NCBI GenBank assembly: GCA_022826925.1 | Contig: JAJDTX010000164.1 | Span: 108,871-172,870, forward strand | Direction: 5' to 3' | Length of the DNA stretch: 64,000 bases | DNA from: Bryobacterales bacterium | Lineage (GTDB): Bacteria > Acidobacteriota > Terriglobia > Bryobacterales > UBA6623 | Shown: positions 29,289 to 36,625 of the stretch, one piece after another | Numbering within the stretch: the stretch's first letter is position 1 | Layout of the letters: every line of letters begins with the position of its first letter | Position numbers and translations under genes: made by a program | The notes under the pieces: model-generated | The model's database searches: none | Seen by the model: the letters and a program-made list of their open reading frames with translations, nothing else | What the model was told of the DNA's origin: nothing

Positions 29289-31485
29289 GGCCAAGATCGA
29301 TCCCGCGCAGCTCAGCAAACGGGCCTTCATCTACGTGCGGCAGTCGACCCAGACGCAGGTCCAGCGCAACCGCGAGTCGACGCGACGCCAGTACGAGCTG
29401 GCTGACCGGGCCCGCTCGCTGGGCTGGTCGGCGGACCAAGTGGAGATCATCGACGAGGACCTGGGCCGCTCCGGCGCCTCGAGCGCGGAGCGGACCGGCT
29501 TCGCGCGACTCACAGCCGAGGTCGCGCTGGGCCAGGCCGGCATCGTGCTGGGCCTGGAAGTCTCGCGCTTGGCCCGCAATAACGCCGATTGGTACCGTTT
29601 GCTGGACCTGTGCGGCCTGACCGACACCCTGATCGGCGACGCCGACGGCATCTACCATCCACGTCGGCACAACGACCGGCTCGTGCTGGGACTGAAGGGC
29701 ACCTTCTCCGAGATCGAGCTGCACGCCTTCCGCACGCGCTTGCTGGAGGGGTTGCGCCAAAAGGCCGCGCGCGGCGAGCTGCGCATCCCGCTGCCGGTCG
29801 GCTATGTCTGGGGCGAAGCGCCCGGCGAGGTGCGCTTCGACCCCGACGAGGAGGTCGTGCACGCCCTGCGCACCGTCTTCGCGCGGTTCGCCGAGCTCGG
29901 CGCAGCGCGGCGGGTCTGGCTGTGGCTTGTCGAGGAGGGACTGTCGCTGCCGGCGCGCCAGCCGGCCGGCGGGCCGCTGCGCTGGGTGCGGCCGTCGTTG
30001 GCCGCGGTGCGCCAGGTGCTCACCAACCCGGTCTACGCCGGGGCCTACGTGTTCGGCAAGACGCGCACCGAGCGCCGCCTCGATGCGTCCGGCGCGGTGC
30101 GCTGCCGGCGCGTCGCGATCGCGGCCCGCTCGGACTGGCAAGTCTTCCTTCCGGAGCATCACCCGGGCTATGTTGATTGGGAGACCTACGAGGCCAACTT
30201 GGAGCGACTGGAAGCAAACCGCCCGGCGCATCTGAAGCGCCCGGGCGGGGCGGTGCGGGAAGGGCCTGCGCTGCTGCAGGGCTTGGCAGCCTGCGGCCGT
30301 TGCGGCCGGCGCATGTACACCCAGTACCGCAACGGCAGATCGAAGCCGGATTACATTTGCACGGGCGGGAACGCGGCGACCAGGAGCTGCCTCTGCATTG
30401 CGGGCAGCCAGATCGACCGCGCGGTGGAGCAGGCCGTGCTGGAAGCGTTGCGCCCGGCGGGCGTGGAGGCCGCCCTGCAGGCGGCCGAGCAACTGGAAGC
30501 CGACCGGGACGCCGCGCTGGAGCAGTTGCGGCTGGCCGAGGAGCGAGCTGGTGGTTACGAGACCATGCGAGCCGAGCGGGCCTACCGTGCGGTGGACCCG
30601 GAGAACCGGCGCGTCGCACGAGGGCTGGAACGGGAATGGGAGCGCCGCTTGGAGCAGCTGGAGCAGGCGCGCGCAGCGGTCGCTGCACGCGAGCGGACCT
30701 GCCAGCGGAGGCTGAGCGCTGCCGAGCGCGCGGCCGTGCTGGCCTTGGGGGAGGATTTGCCGAGGGTGTGGCACGCCGAGACGACGACCGCGCGGGACCG
30801 CAAGGAACTGCTGCGGGAGCTGTTGGAGGAAGCCGTGATCGAGCTGTCTGGGGACGGGGAGCGGATCCGTCTCGTGCTGCGCTGGAGCGGCGGGCTGCGC
30901 AGCGAGCTGGAGTTCCAGCGCCAGCGCGGCCGGCCAGCCCCTCTGTGCACCGGGGAAGAGACCGTCGAGCTGGTGCGCCGCCTGGCGGAGCACTACCCGG
31001 ACCGGCAGATTTCTGCGATTCTCAACCGCCAGGGCCGCACCACCGTCAAGGGTCTGCGCTTCACGCGCAACCGAGTCGCCGTCTTGCGCACGTCGTGGGG
31101 GATTGCATGCTATCGGGCTCCGGATGATCCGCCAGAGGGTGACTTGGTCACGGTGGTCGAGGCGGCGCGGCAACTGGGCATCGCGGCCTCGACGATCCAT
31201 CGCTGGCTCAACGACGGATTCATCGCCGGAGAGCAACTCACCCCGGGAGCGCCGTGGCGGATTCGCATGAATGACGAACTGCGGTCCCGCTTTGTGGACG
31301 AAGCACCCCCCGGATACATTCCGATGCAGGACGCCACGCGCCGGCTCGGGGTGTCCCGCCAGACGGTGTTGCAGTGGGTCAAGAACGGCAAGCTGGAAGC
31401 GGTCCATGTGTACCGGGGGCGGCGTAAAGGACTGCGGATACAGGTGTTAGGAGACAGTCCCGGCCTGTTCGACGGGACTGCATGA
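29281..31485 (+). CDS. Large serine recombinase with a C-terminal double helix-turn-helix
   Basis: 734 aa. The resolvase domain (about 1-150) has the nucleophile in YVRQSTQTQVQRN, REST..QYELADRA and EVSRLARNN (catalytic Arg cluster), then TFSEIELHAFRTRL. The recombinase domain contains VLTNPVYAGAYVFGKTR. A zinc ribbon follows (CGRCGRRMYTQYR ... CTGG), then a long coiled coil (about 390-500). Unusually, the C-terminus adds two MerR/excisionase-like HTH units: VVEAARQLGIAASTIHRWL and DATRRLGVSRQTVLQWVK. It likely mobilises the 28803-31513 element. Confidence 0.92.
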   Translation: MSEAKIDPAQLSKRAFIYVRQSTQTQVQRNRESTRRQYELADRARSLGWSADQVEIIDEDLGRSGASSAERTGFARLTAEVALGQAGIVLGLEVSRLARNNADWYRLLDLCGLTDTLIGDADGIYHPRRHNDRLVLGLKGTFSEIELHAFRTRLLEGLRQKAARGELRIPLPVGYVWGEAPGEVRFDPDEEVVHALRTVFARFAELGAARRVWLWLVEEGLSLPARQPAGGPLRWVRPSLAAVRQVLTNPVYAGAYVFGKTRTERRLDASGAVRCRRVAIAARSDWQVFLPEHHPGYVDWETYEANLERLEANRPAHLKRPGGAVREGPALLQGLAACGRCGRRMYTQYRNGRSKPDYICTGGNAATRSCLCIAGSQIDRAVEQAVLEALRPAGVEAALQAAEQLEADRDAALEQLRLAEERAGGYETMRAERAYRAVDPENRRVARGLEREWERRLEQLEQARAAVAARERTCQRRLSAAERAAVLALGEDLPRVWHAETTTARDRKELLRELLEEAVIELSGDGERIRLVLRWSGGLRSELEFQRQRGRPAPLCTGEETVELVRRLAEHYPDRQISAILNRQGRTTVKGLRFTRNRVAVLRTSWGIACYRAPDDPPEGDLVTVVEAARQLGIAASTIHRWLNDGFIAGEQLTPGAPWRIRMNDELRSRFVDEAPPGYIPMQDATRRLGVSRQTVLQWVKNGKLEAVHVYRGRRKGLRIQVLGDSPGLFDGTA

Positions 31486-31489
31486 GACT

Positions 31490-31513
31490 GGGGGGCAGTA
31501 TGAAGGTGACTCC
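31490..31513 (-). repeat. Right end inverted repeat of the serine-recombinase element
   Basis: Reverse complement begins GGAGTCACC and continues CATACTGCCCCCC, partner of 28803-28826. It is followed by the AT core (31514-31515) and the resumed transposase codons. Confidence 0.6.
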
Positions 31514-32741
31514 ATCACACTCCGGCAACCAGCCTCAATCACTCCGGAGCCGATGAAGAGGTCCTGACGACGGAACTCGGCATAGCGCATGCGCTCGGCA
31601 TGGCCCTCGAAGTAGGCTGCCTCGGTGCGCAACTTCTCGACCAATTCGGGAGTTTCGGGCCGGAGACTGCGCAGGAAGCGCACCAAGTGCTCGATGCGCC
31701 CCTCGTCGAGTTGCTTCTTGCGTCGGCGCACCCAGCGGCGGCGCTGCTTGCGATCCTGCGGGAACAGCTGGCGGCCCAATTCCCAGAGGTGCTCGCGGGC
31801 GTGGTAGATGTCGACAATCTCGATGGCCTTGGGGAAGTAGATATGGCTCAGGTTCCAAATCCAGGCTGCTCCATCGCCGAGCACCACCACCCGCTCGGCG
31901 CGGTGCAAGCCGCGCCGCCAAGCCTCGTCGTAAATGCGCTGCCCGAACGCCTCGGCGTCCTCGATCGCGCCGGTGTACGTGGTGGAGCTGCCGTCGCGGA
32001 CCGGCCGGCCCTCGGCGTCCAGTTCGGTCTGTGTGAAGACGCAGCCGAGCTTGACCTCGCGGGTTCGCGCCGCAGCGCCGTCCTTGCCCTCTCGCCCGGC
32101 CGCGGCTGTGGCCGTGACCGGGATGCCGGTGCCGTCCATCTCGATGTAGAACGTGGGAATCGGCGCGCCCGTCTGGGGCGGGAATCCCCGCAGGGCTGCC
32201 TGGCGGCGGTCTGACTCGGCGCGCGCCGCCAGGTCGCTGCCAATCGCCTGGGCCTGCCGTTGGACGGCCTTGACACTGACCGCAATGCCGGCCAGCTCTG
32301 CGAGCAGCTCACACCCGCGCGCGAAAGGCATCTCGCCGCCGACCACGGCCAGCAGGCGGCGCACACCCGGCGAGTACTGCGTGCCCTCGATGTCTAGGTC
32401 GTGGTCGAGGGGCACCGCGCCGCGCCAGCAGTGCCGACAGTGATAGTAGAGCCGGCGCAGGCTGACATTGCCCAGCAGGCTGACCAAGCGCTTGGAGCGC
32501 GGGCCCTCGCAGCGCATTGCTGCACCGCAGGAGCACACCGGCGCGGCGCTGTCGTCCTCGGTTTCTTCCAGCAGTTCCTCCAGCAGGCGCGCCCCGGCCC
32601 GCTGCAGGGCCGCGCGCGTGGCCTCTTCCAAGGCTTCGAGGTCAAACGCGCCGAGTCGGCGGCGGGCGTTAACGATCACTCGCAGTAGGCTGCCGACCTC
32701 GGCCTGAACGGCGTCTTGGATGGCGCGCAGCGTTTTTTTTT
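31514..32741 (-). pseudogene. 5' part of the split ISKra4 orfB transposase
   Basis: DDE-type transposase read on the minus strand from the A9 slip site. Visible: a helical N-terminus (AIQDAVQAEVGSLLRVIVNA), a zinc-finger-like region (CSCGAAMRCEG ... YYHCRHCWRG), first catalytic Asp in FYIEMDGTGIPV, second Asp in VVVLGDGAAWIWN, IVDIYHAREHLWELG and the catalytic Glu in GSGVIEAGCRSV. The frame then runs into the nested element and picks up foreign residues before a stop at 31447. The missing C-terminus is at 28674-28802. Confidence 0.9.
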
Positions 32742-33106
32742 GGCACGTATGGCGACGGATCCAGATCTTGGGACTGTGGCGGGCGCAGCTGGCAGATCCG
32801 CTCGTTGATCTGGACGAGCTCGGAGCTGAGCTGCTGGAAGCGGCGGAAGGTGGCCACCTCGCGTTCGGCCTTGTGGATCTGGGCGGGCTCGGAGAGGGTC
32901 TGCTGGACGGTCTTGCCGGCCTGCTTGTAGGACAGGCGCACTTGGGGGCCGTGGCCGGGGTGGTCGTCGCGGGCGCAGGCGCAGTTGGGCTTGCCGCAGC
33001 GGCGGAAGGACGCATGGACGGAGCCGCGTCGGAAGTCGCCGAGTTGGGCGATTTCGAGCAGGATTTGCGAGCGTCGTGCTTCGAGGTCAGGCAGGGAGTC
33101 GGGCAT
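32669..33106 (-). CDS. ISKra4 orfA, DUF6788-like protein
   Basis: 145 aa (MPDSLPDLEARRSQILLEIA). The DUF6788 pattern is clear: FRRGSVHASFRRCGKPNCAC (Cys-x-Cys zinc site), DDHPGHGPQVRLSYKQAGKT, then KAEREVATFRRFQQLSSELV and an INERICQL helix. It ends out of frame after an A9 run (32733-32741), where a frame change would fuse it to the transposase. The start lies 7-13 bp after ggaggc-like purines. Confidence 0.8.
   Translation of the reverse strand: MPDSLPDLEARRSQILLEIAQLGDFRRGSVHASFRRCGKPNCACARDDHPGHGPQVRLSYKQAGKTVQQTLSEPAQIHKAEREVATFRRFQQLSSELVQINERICQLRPPQSQDLDPSPYVPKKNAARHPRRRSGRGRQPTASDR
32733..32741 (-). other. A9 slippery run between orfA and orfB
   Basis: Nine consecutive A on the coding (minus) strand within VPKK/KKTL codons. 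Upstream the orfA frame has all the family signatures; downstream the orfB frame has them. Slippage on the run would make an orfA-orfB fusion protein, as in other IS families. A sequencing error in the homopolymer is the alternative. Confidence 0.55.
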
Positions 33107-33112
33107 GGGGCC

Positions 33113-33149
33113 TCCTTGCCTGAGAGTATCAAATACACTCAGACAAGGA
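33113..33149. repeat. 17-bp stem hairpin inside the right end of the ISKra4 element
   Basis: Arms TCCTTGCCTGAGAGTAT (33113-33129) and the reverse complement of 33133-33149 match at 15 of 17 positions, with a 3-nt loop. It lies between the right inverted repeat and orfA. It could be a terminator-like barrier to outside transcription or a transposase site. Confidence 0.65.
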
Positions 33150-33175
33150 AAGCCGCCTCAGCGAAACCCGCATGA

Positions 33176-33197
33176 TTCACGGAAATGTCGCGCACCC
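33176..33197 (-). repeat. Right terminal inverted repeat of the ISKra4-type element
   Basis: Reverse complement begins GGGTGCGCGACA and ends GTGAA, the partner of 28650-28671. Confidence 0.85.
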
Positions 33198-33206
33198 AGG
33201 ACTTGG
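33198..33206. repeat. Target-site duplication, right copy
   Basis: AGGACTTGG, identical to 28641-28649. The next bases repeat ACTTGGAC, so the target was itself a short tandem repeat. Confidence 0.85.
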
Positions 33207-33234
33207 ACTTGGACAGAATCAGGAAGAGTAGTAG

Positions 33235-33243
33235 TGGTACAAT
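33235..33243 (+). promoter_or_regulatory. Candidate extended -10 promoter of the cysteine-rich peptide operon
   Basis: TGG followed by TACAAT (33238-33243) is a good extended -10 box, 53 bp before the peptide ATG. No good -35 box is at the right distance. The IS right end is only 38 bp upstream, so the IS may have replaced upstream control DNA. Confidence 0.4.
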
Positions 33244-33295
33244 GTTCCGACAGCAGGAACGTCATGCTAGTTCCCGCACCCCAAAGGAGAATGGA

Positions 33296-33496
33296 ATGCC
33301 CGAGACAACCGATCAACCCAAAGAGCAGCTACGGAACCGCAAGGCGCGGAATCTCATCACTACAGGCTGCCTAACAGTACTTGCCGCGTCCGCGGTGACA
33401 CTTCTAGCACCGGCCGAATCGAAGGCTGATAGCTGTGGCCCGCCGTGCTTTTGGGAATACGAGAATGGCTCTTGGACATGCAACTGTTGGTGTTGA
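33296..33496 (+). CDS. Small secreted cysteine-rich peptide
   Basis: 66 aa from ATG at 33296, with an excellent Shine-Dalgarno (aaaggag) 7 bp upstream; another ATG in a different frame lies in between. The N-terminus is polar (MPETTDQPKEQLRNRKARN), then a hydrophobic signal core (LITTGCLTVLAASAVTLLAP) and AESKA as probable cleavage site. The mature end is about 22 aa: DSCGPPCFWEYENGSWTCNC then WC, with five cysteines (a CxxxC, then C-x-C-x-C at the end). No known family is recognised. It heads a run with a permease, a thiol-redox protein and a GH57-like protein. Confidence 0.75.
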   Translation: MPETTDQPKEQLRNRKARNLITTGCLTVLAASAVTLLAPAESKADSCGPPCFWEYENGSWTCNCWC

Positions 33497-33554
33497 TGGC
33501 GAGTTTCTGATCCGAAGGGCAGTGTTAACTGCTTAGATCGCTGGCGTACCTACC

Positions 33555-36017
33555 ATGTTGCTAGCGCAAGAGGTGAGGTATGCCTTGCGCCATGTCAGCA
33601 AGAACCACAGGCTGTTTGTTGCCGTCGGAGGGCAATTGGCGGTTGGTGTTGCGGCATGCACTGTGCTGGCTGGATTGGCGGATGGACTCCTCTGGGGAGA
33701 TCTGCCTTACCGGGATCCGGATCGGCTAACTTACTTGTTCGAGTCACGGCCCGGCCAGAGCCGCAATCAGGGTGTCCCCGTATCGATCCCAACCTTTGAG
33801 GACTGGCGGGACTCCAGCATGACACTTGAAGGAATTGTCCGAGTCCCGATGACGTCGGCACCGAGCGTAATGTTGTCCGGCTCCCCCGAGCGAGTCCAAG
33901 CTTACGGGCTAACCTCGGATCTCTTGCAACTGCTGGATGTCTCTCCACTGCTGGGTCGACCTTTCGCCGCAGATGAGGAAGTTCCTGGGGGGAACGAAAA
34001 AGTCCTGTTGCTGAGCTACGATTTTTGGAATCGGCGAATGAAGGCCGATCCTGAGGTTGTCGGAAAGCGGATACCACTGGATGACGGTCAGTACGTGATT
34101 GTCGGCGTAATGCCGCAGGACTTCAACTATCCCTTCTATACTGCCGGTCACTACAAAGCTGACTTCTGGATTCCGGCAGTTCCGACTCCCGAGGAGTACA
34201 CATCGAGAACCGAACGCCGGCAGCTTGTGATCGCACGGCTCAAGCGTGGCGTAGCCATGGAGACTGCACTCCGTGAGATGCAAGCGATCACTGCACGAAT
34301 CGGACAGGAGCACCCGGCGACTAACGATGGTTGGGGTGTGCTAATTTCACCAATTCAGCGCCGATTCATCGAGAGAAGTAATAGCCGAGAATCCCTCCTG
34401 CTTGCTGGACTGGCGGTTAGCGGAGTATTATTTCTTGCCTGTGTGAACGTAGTGGGCTTGCTCTGTGCAAACGCCGTTAAGCGTCGCCCCGAAATAGCGG
34501 CCATGATGGCGCTGGGAGTCGGCAGAAACGCTATCTTAAGGCGCCTGTTGGCAGAAGGCGCCTTGGTCGCGTTGCTCTCTACCGTCGGTGCCCTAGTGTT
34601 GGCGTGGGCTGCACTTTTCTACGGTCAGCGTTTGATTCCAGCTGATGTCCCGCGAGTGCACGATATCTCGGTTCAATCGTCCGTAGCCAGCCTAGGAATT
34701 GCACTAGGGGTCTGCACTTCACTCGTTTGTGGCGCTATTCCGATACTGATATTCGTGGGGCTTGGACCCTCCGAGGCTCTCCGCGAATCCGCCGTAGTCT
34801 CAGGTAGGCTTGAGAGTCGATTTGGGACGCTAGTGGTGCTGTCTCACACCGCAATCGTCACGCTGCTCCTTGCCTTGAGCGTGACAGCGATCACTCGGTT
34901 CAACGGATTGCTAGCAGTTTCTAACAAATCAATCTCGACAGATTCAGTCGTGACTGCGCAAATGTGGCCATCGGCTGAGCTTGGATCGGATAGGTCGCTA
35001 CGTCAGTTTCATCGTGGCGTTCTTTCGCGAATCCAAGCCCTGCCCGGAGTCGAGTCCGCTGCCCTAGTGTCAGAGCTTCCATTGAGTGCTCGCCGTTTCC
35101 ATCGTGCAGTTCCGGTGATACTCGGCGATTCAACGGACAACGGAGAAGCTAGTGCAGAAGCCCGGCTCTTGGTCGTTTCGCCGGAATATTTCCGCACCGT
35201 GGGCATTCAGCTGCTTCATGGGCGAGATTTCAACGCACGCGACACCGCGGAATCAGACCGTGTGGCCATCATAAGCCGATCTCTGGCGCCGCAGCTTCAA
35301 GTAAGGCAGCAGCTCGGCGGGAGGATTCGCGTAGAAGGGCGTGAGTGGCTTGAGATCATTGGAGTCGCCGCCGATGCGCCTTTGGAATTTGGTCGAACTG
35401 ACCCGATTCTGTACATCCCCACCGCTCAGGCTGGCACGCAGAATTCAAACGGCTTCCAAGAGTATGTGTACCATACAAGGGAGGCGGCGATGGTCGTCAA
35501 CACCTCCCTGCCTGCCCGAGCGATTGCTCCTTCTATTCGAGAGGCTGTTTGGTCCGAGAACGAAACCCTACCCGTCACTGTCCGAGGTATGACTAGCGTT
35601 GTAGCGGAATCGACCACTTCTGAGCGTCTGATCGTCGTAGTCTTTACCTGCTTCGCCTTCGTAGGCGTGATTCTGACTGTGGCTGGGGTTTATGCCGTAT
35701 TGGCATTCTACGGCCGCAGACGGACTCGGGAAGTCGGTCTACGCAAGAGCCTCGGGGCTAGGTCGAGTCAGGTCGCTTGGCCCGTCATTCTGCGTGTGGT
35801 GAGGGTTAGTTTCGTTGGCGCGATGATCGGCGCACTGCTCGCTATCGCCATGCAGAAACTCCTATTTTCGACAGTGGGAATCACACATTCGATATCTCTT
35901 GTCGAGTGTCTCGCAAGTGGAATGATCGCTCTAGCCGTCGCGCTAGTTGCTAGTGTTGGTCCCGCGTTCCAAGCCGCAAGACAGGATCCCGCAGAGGCTC
36001 TTCGTCATGCCTCGTAG
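33555..36017 (+). CDS. ADOP-type FtsX/MacB-like permease
   Basis: 820 aa. It has the duplicated MacB_PCD + FtsX layout of acidobacterial duplicated orphan permeases: N-terminal LLAQEVRYALRHVSKNHRL, first helix (FVAVGGQLAVGVAACTVLAG), periplasmic LPYRDPDRLTYLFE and FEDWRDSSMTLEGI, SPLLGRPFAADEE, then an FtsX block of three helices with RRPEIAAMMALGVGRNAILR. A second half repeats this, ending GLRKSLGARSSQVAWPVILR and ARQDPAEALRHAS. Such permeases lack an ATPase of their own. It is 58 bp after the Cys-rich peptide and overlaps the next gene, so export of the peptide is a possibility. Confidence 0.92.
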   Translation: MLLAQEVRYALRHVSKNHRLFVAVGGQLAVGVAACTVLAGLADGLLWGDLPYRDPDRLTYLFESRPGQSRNQGVPVSIPTFEDWRDSSMTLEGIVRVPMTSAPSVMLSGSPERVQAYGLTSDLLQLLDVSPLLGRPFAADEEVPGGNEKVLLLSYDFWNRRMKADPEVVGKRIPLDDGQYVIVGVMPQDFNYPFYTAGHYKADFWIPAVPTPEEYTSRTERRQLVIARLKRGVAMETALREMQAITARIGQEHPATNDGWGVLISPIQRRFIERSNSRESLLLAGLAVSGVLFLACVNVVGLLCANAVKRRPEIAAMMALGVGRNAILRRLLAEGALVALLSTVGALVLAWAALFYGQRLIPADVPRVHDISVQSSVASLGIALGVCTSLVCGAIPILIFVGLGPSEALRESAVVSGRLESRFGTLVVLSHTAIVTLLLALSVTAITRFNGLLAVSNKSISTDSVVTAQMWPSAELGSDRSLRQFHRGVLSRIQALPGVESAALVSELPLSARRFHRAVPVILGDSTDNGEASAEARLLVVSPEYFRTVGIQLLHGRDFNARDTAESDRVAIISRSLAPQLQVRQQLGGRIRVEGREWLEIIGVAADAPLEFGRTDPILYIPTAQAGTQNSNGFQEYVYHTREAAMVVNTSLPARAIAPSIREAVWSENETLPVTVRGMTSVVAESTTSERLIVVVFTCFAFVGVILTVAGVYAVLAFYGRRRTREVGLRKSLGARSSQVAWPVILRVVRVSFVGAMIGALLAIAMQKLLFSTVGITHSISLVECLASGMIALAVALVASVGPAFQAARQDPAEALRHAS

Positions 36018-36615
36018 TTGGCTGGTCGCGATCCGGCATGCTCTGTCTTCGCCCACAGTCCTTGTACTTCTCTTGGCGGTGTTTCTCAATGTGCTACTAA
36101 CACGAGAAGTCGGGCGACTCCGCTTTGCCCTCGAGGAGGAACAATCTTTGATTGGCTCGCACCTCCCTCCCCTGAGCGTCCTAGACCACAATGGCAGGCC
36201 TGTCGAAGTCAATTACAGAGACGCAAGTGGCGGCACCGTCCTCTATGTCTTTCGTCCGTATTGTACGTGGTGTGCTAAGAACGCGGCTCTGATTACTGCG
36301 ATTTCTGAACAGGCGAGTGATCGATTTCGCTTCATTGGAGTCTCGCTTACTTCCGAGGGTCTTAAGGAATATCTGGAGGAAACCAATCAGCGTCTGCCTG
36401 AGACCTTCCACTCTCCGGCTAGATGGGTGATCTCCAGCTATAAACTCGGGCACACTCCACAAACGCTCTTGATCGCCGCGGATGGACAGGTGGTCGAGCA
36501 GTGGACCGGTGCCTACTCTTCGGAGAATAGGAGTCAGATCGAGCAAGCAATGGGAGTCTCGATTCCTGCTGTCTCTGATGATCTCGTCTGCGACGAGTGC
36601 TCTCCCCAAGAATAA
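36007..36615 (+). CDS. Membrane-anchored thioredoxin-like (TlpA/redoxin-type) protein
   Basis: 202 aa from ATG at 36007, overlapping the permease stop by 11 bp, so coupled translation is likely. A single N-terminal helix (SPTVLVLLLAVFLNVLLT) anchors it with the domain outside. The thioredoxin fold is shown by LPPLSVLDHNGRPVEV, the active site YCTWCAKN (CxxC) after LYVFRP, and GHTPQTLLIAADGQVVEQW with the cis-Pro in TPQ. The tail ends with CDECSPQE, another CxxC. It probably reduces, isomerises or oxidises cysteines outside the membrane; the adjacent five-Cys peptide is the natural candidate substrate (inference). Confidence 0.85.
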   Translation: MPRSWLVAIRHALSSPTVLVLLLAVFLNVLLTREVGRLRFALEEEQSLIGSHLPPLSVLDHNGRPVEVNYRDASGGTVLYVFRPYCTWCAKNAALITAISEQASDRFRFIGVSLTSEGLKEYLEETNQRLPETFHSPARWVISSYKLGHTPQTLLIAADGQVVEQWTGAYSSENRSQIEQAMGVSIPAVSDDLVCDECSPQE

Positions 36616-36625
36616 CTCTGATCGT

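Larger units (their letters stand above)
28803..31513 (+). mobile_element. Serine-recombinase mobile element nested in the ISKra4 transposase gene
   Basis: 2711 bp flanked by the dinucleotide AT on both sides (28801-28802 and 31514-31515), the expected scar of 2-bp staggered cleavage by a serine recombinase. Its ends form an imperfect inverted repeat: 28803-28826 against the reverse complement of 31490-31513 share GGA at the tip and CA.ACT.CCC.CC inside. It carries three plus-strand genes: DUF5372-like, a 59-codon frame and a 734-aa recombinase. Boundaries come from restoring the interrupted transposase frame, so they are accurate to the base. Confidence 0.9.
28650..33197 (-). mobile_element. 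ISKra4-family insertion sequence, interrupted by a serine-recombinase element
   Basis: Bounded by 22-bp inverted repeats (28650-28671 and 33176-33197; 20/22 match) and a perfect 9-bp duplication AGGACTTGG on both sides. It encodes on the minus strand a DUF6788-like orfA (32669-33106) and an orfB transposase that is split into 31514-32741 and 28674-28802. Removing the nested 2.7-kb insert leaves an element of about 1835 bp, a normal IS size. The intact ends show that insertion was recent. It sits just upstream of the cysteine-rich peptide promoter. Confidence 0.9.

Noticed and set aside
28639..31407. A 922-codon minus-strand reading frame
   Set aside because: Antisense shadow of the serine recombinase, lacking any motif. 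The plus strand has the resolvase signature.
31447..31513. A genuine C-terminus for the ISKra4 transposase (the residues after CRSV to the stop at 31447)
   Set aside because: These codons belong to the end of the inserted element; the real C-terminus is at 28674-28802.
32742..33138. An N-terminal extension of orfB from a GTG at 33138
   Set aside because: This frame is Ser/Pro/Arg-rich low complexity and lies out of phase with the DUF6788 motifs of orfA.
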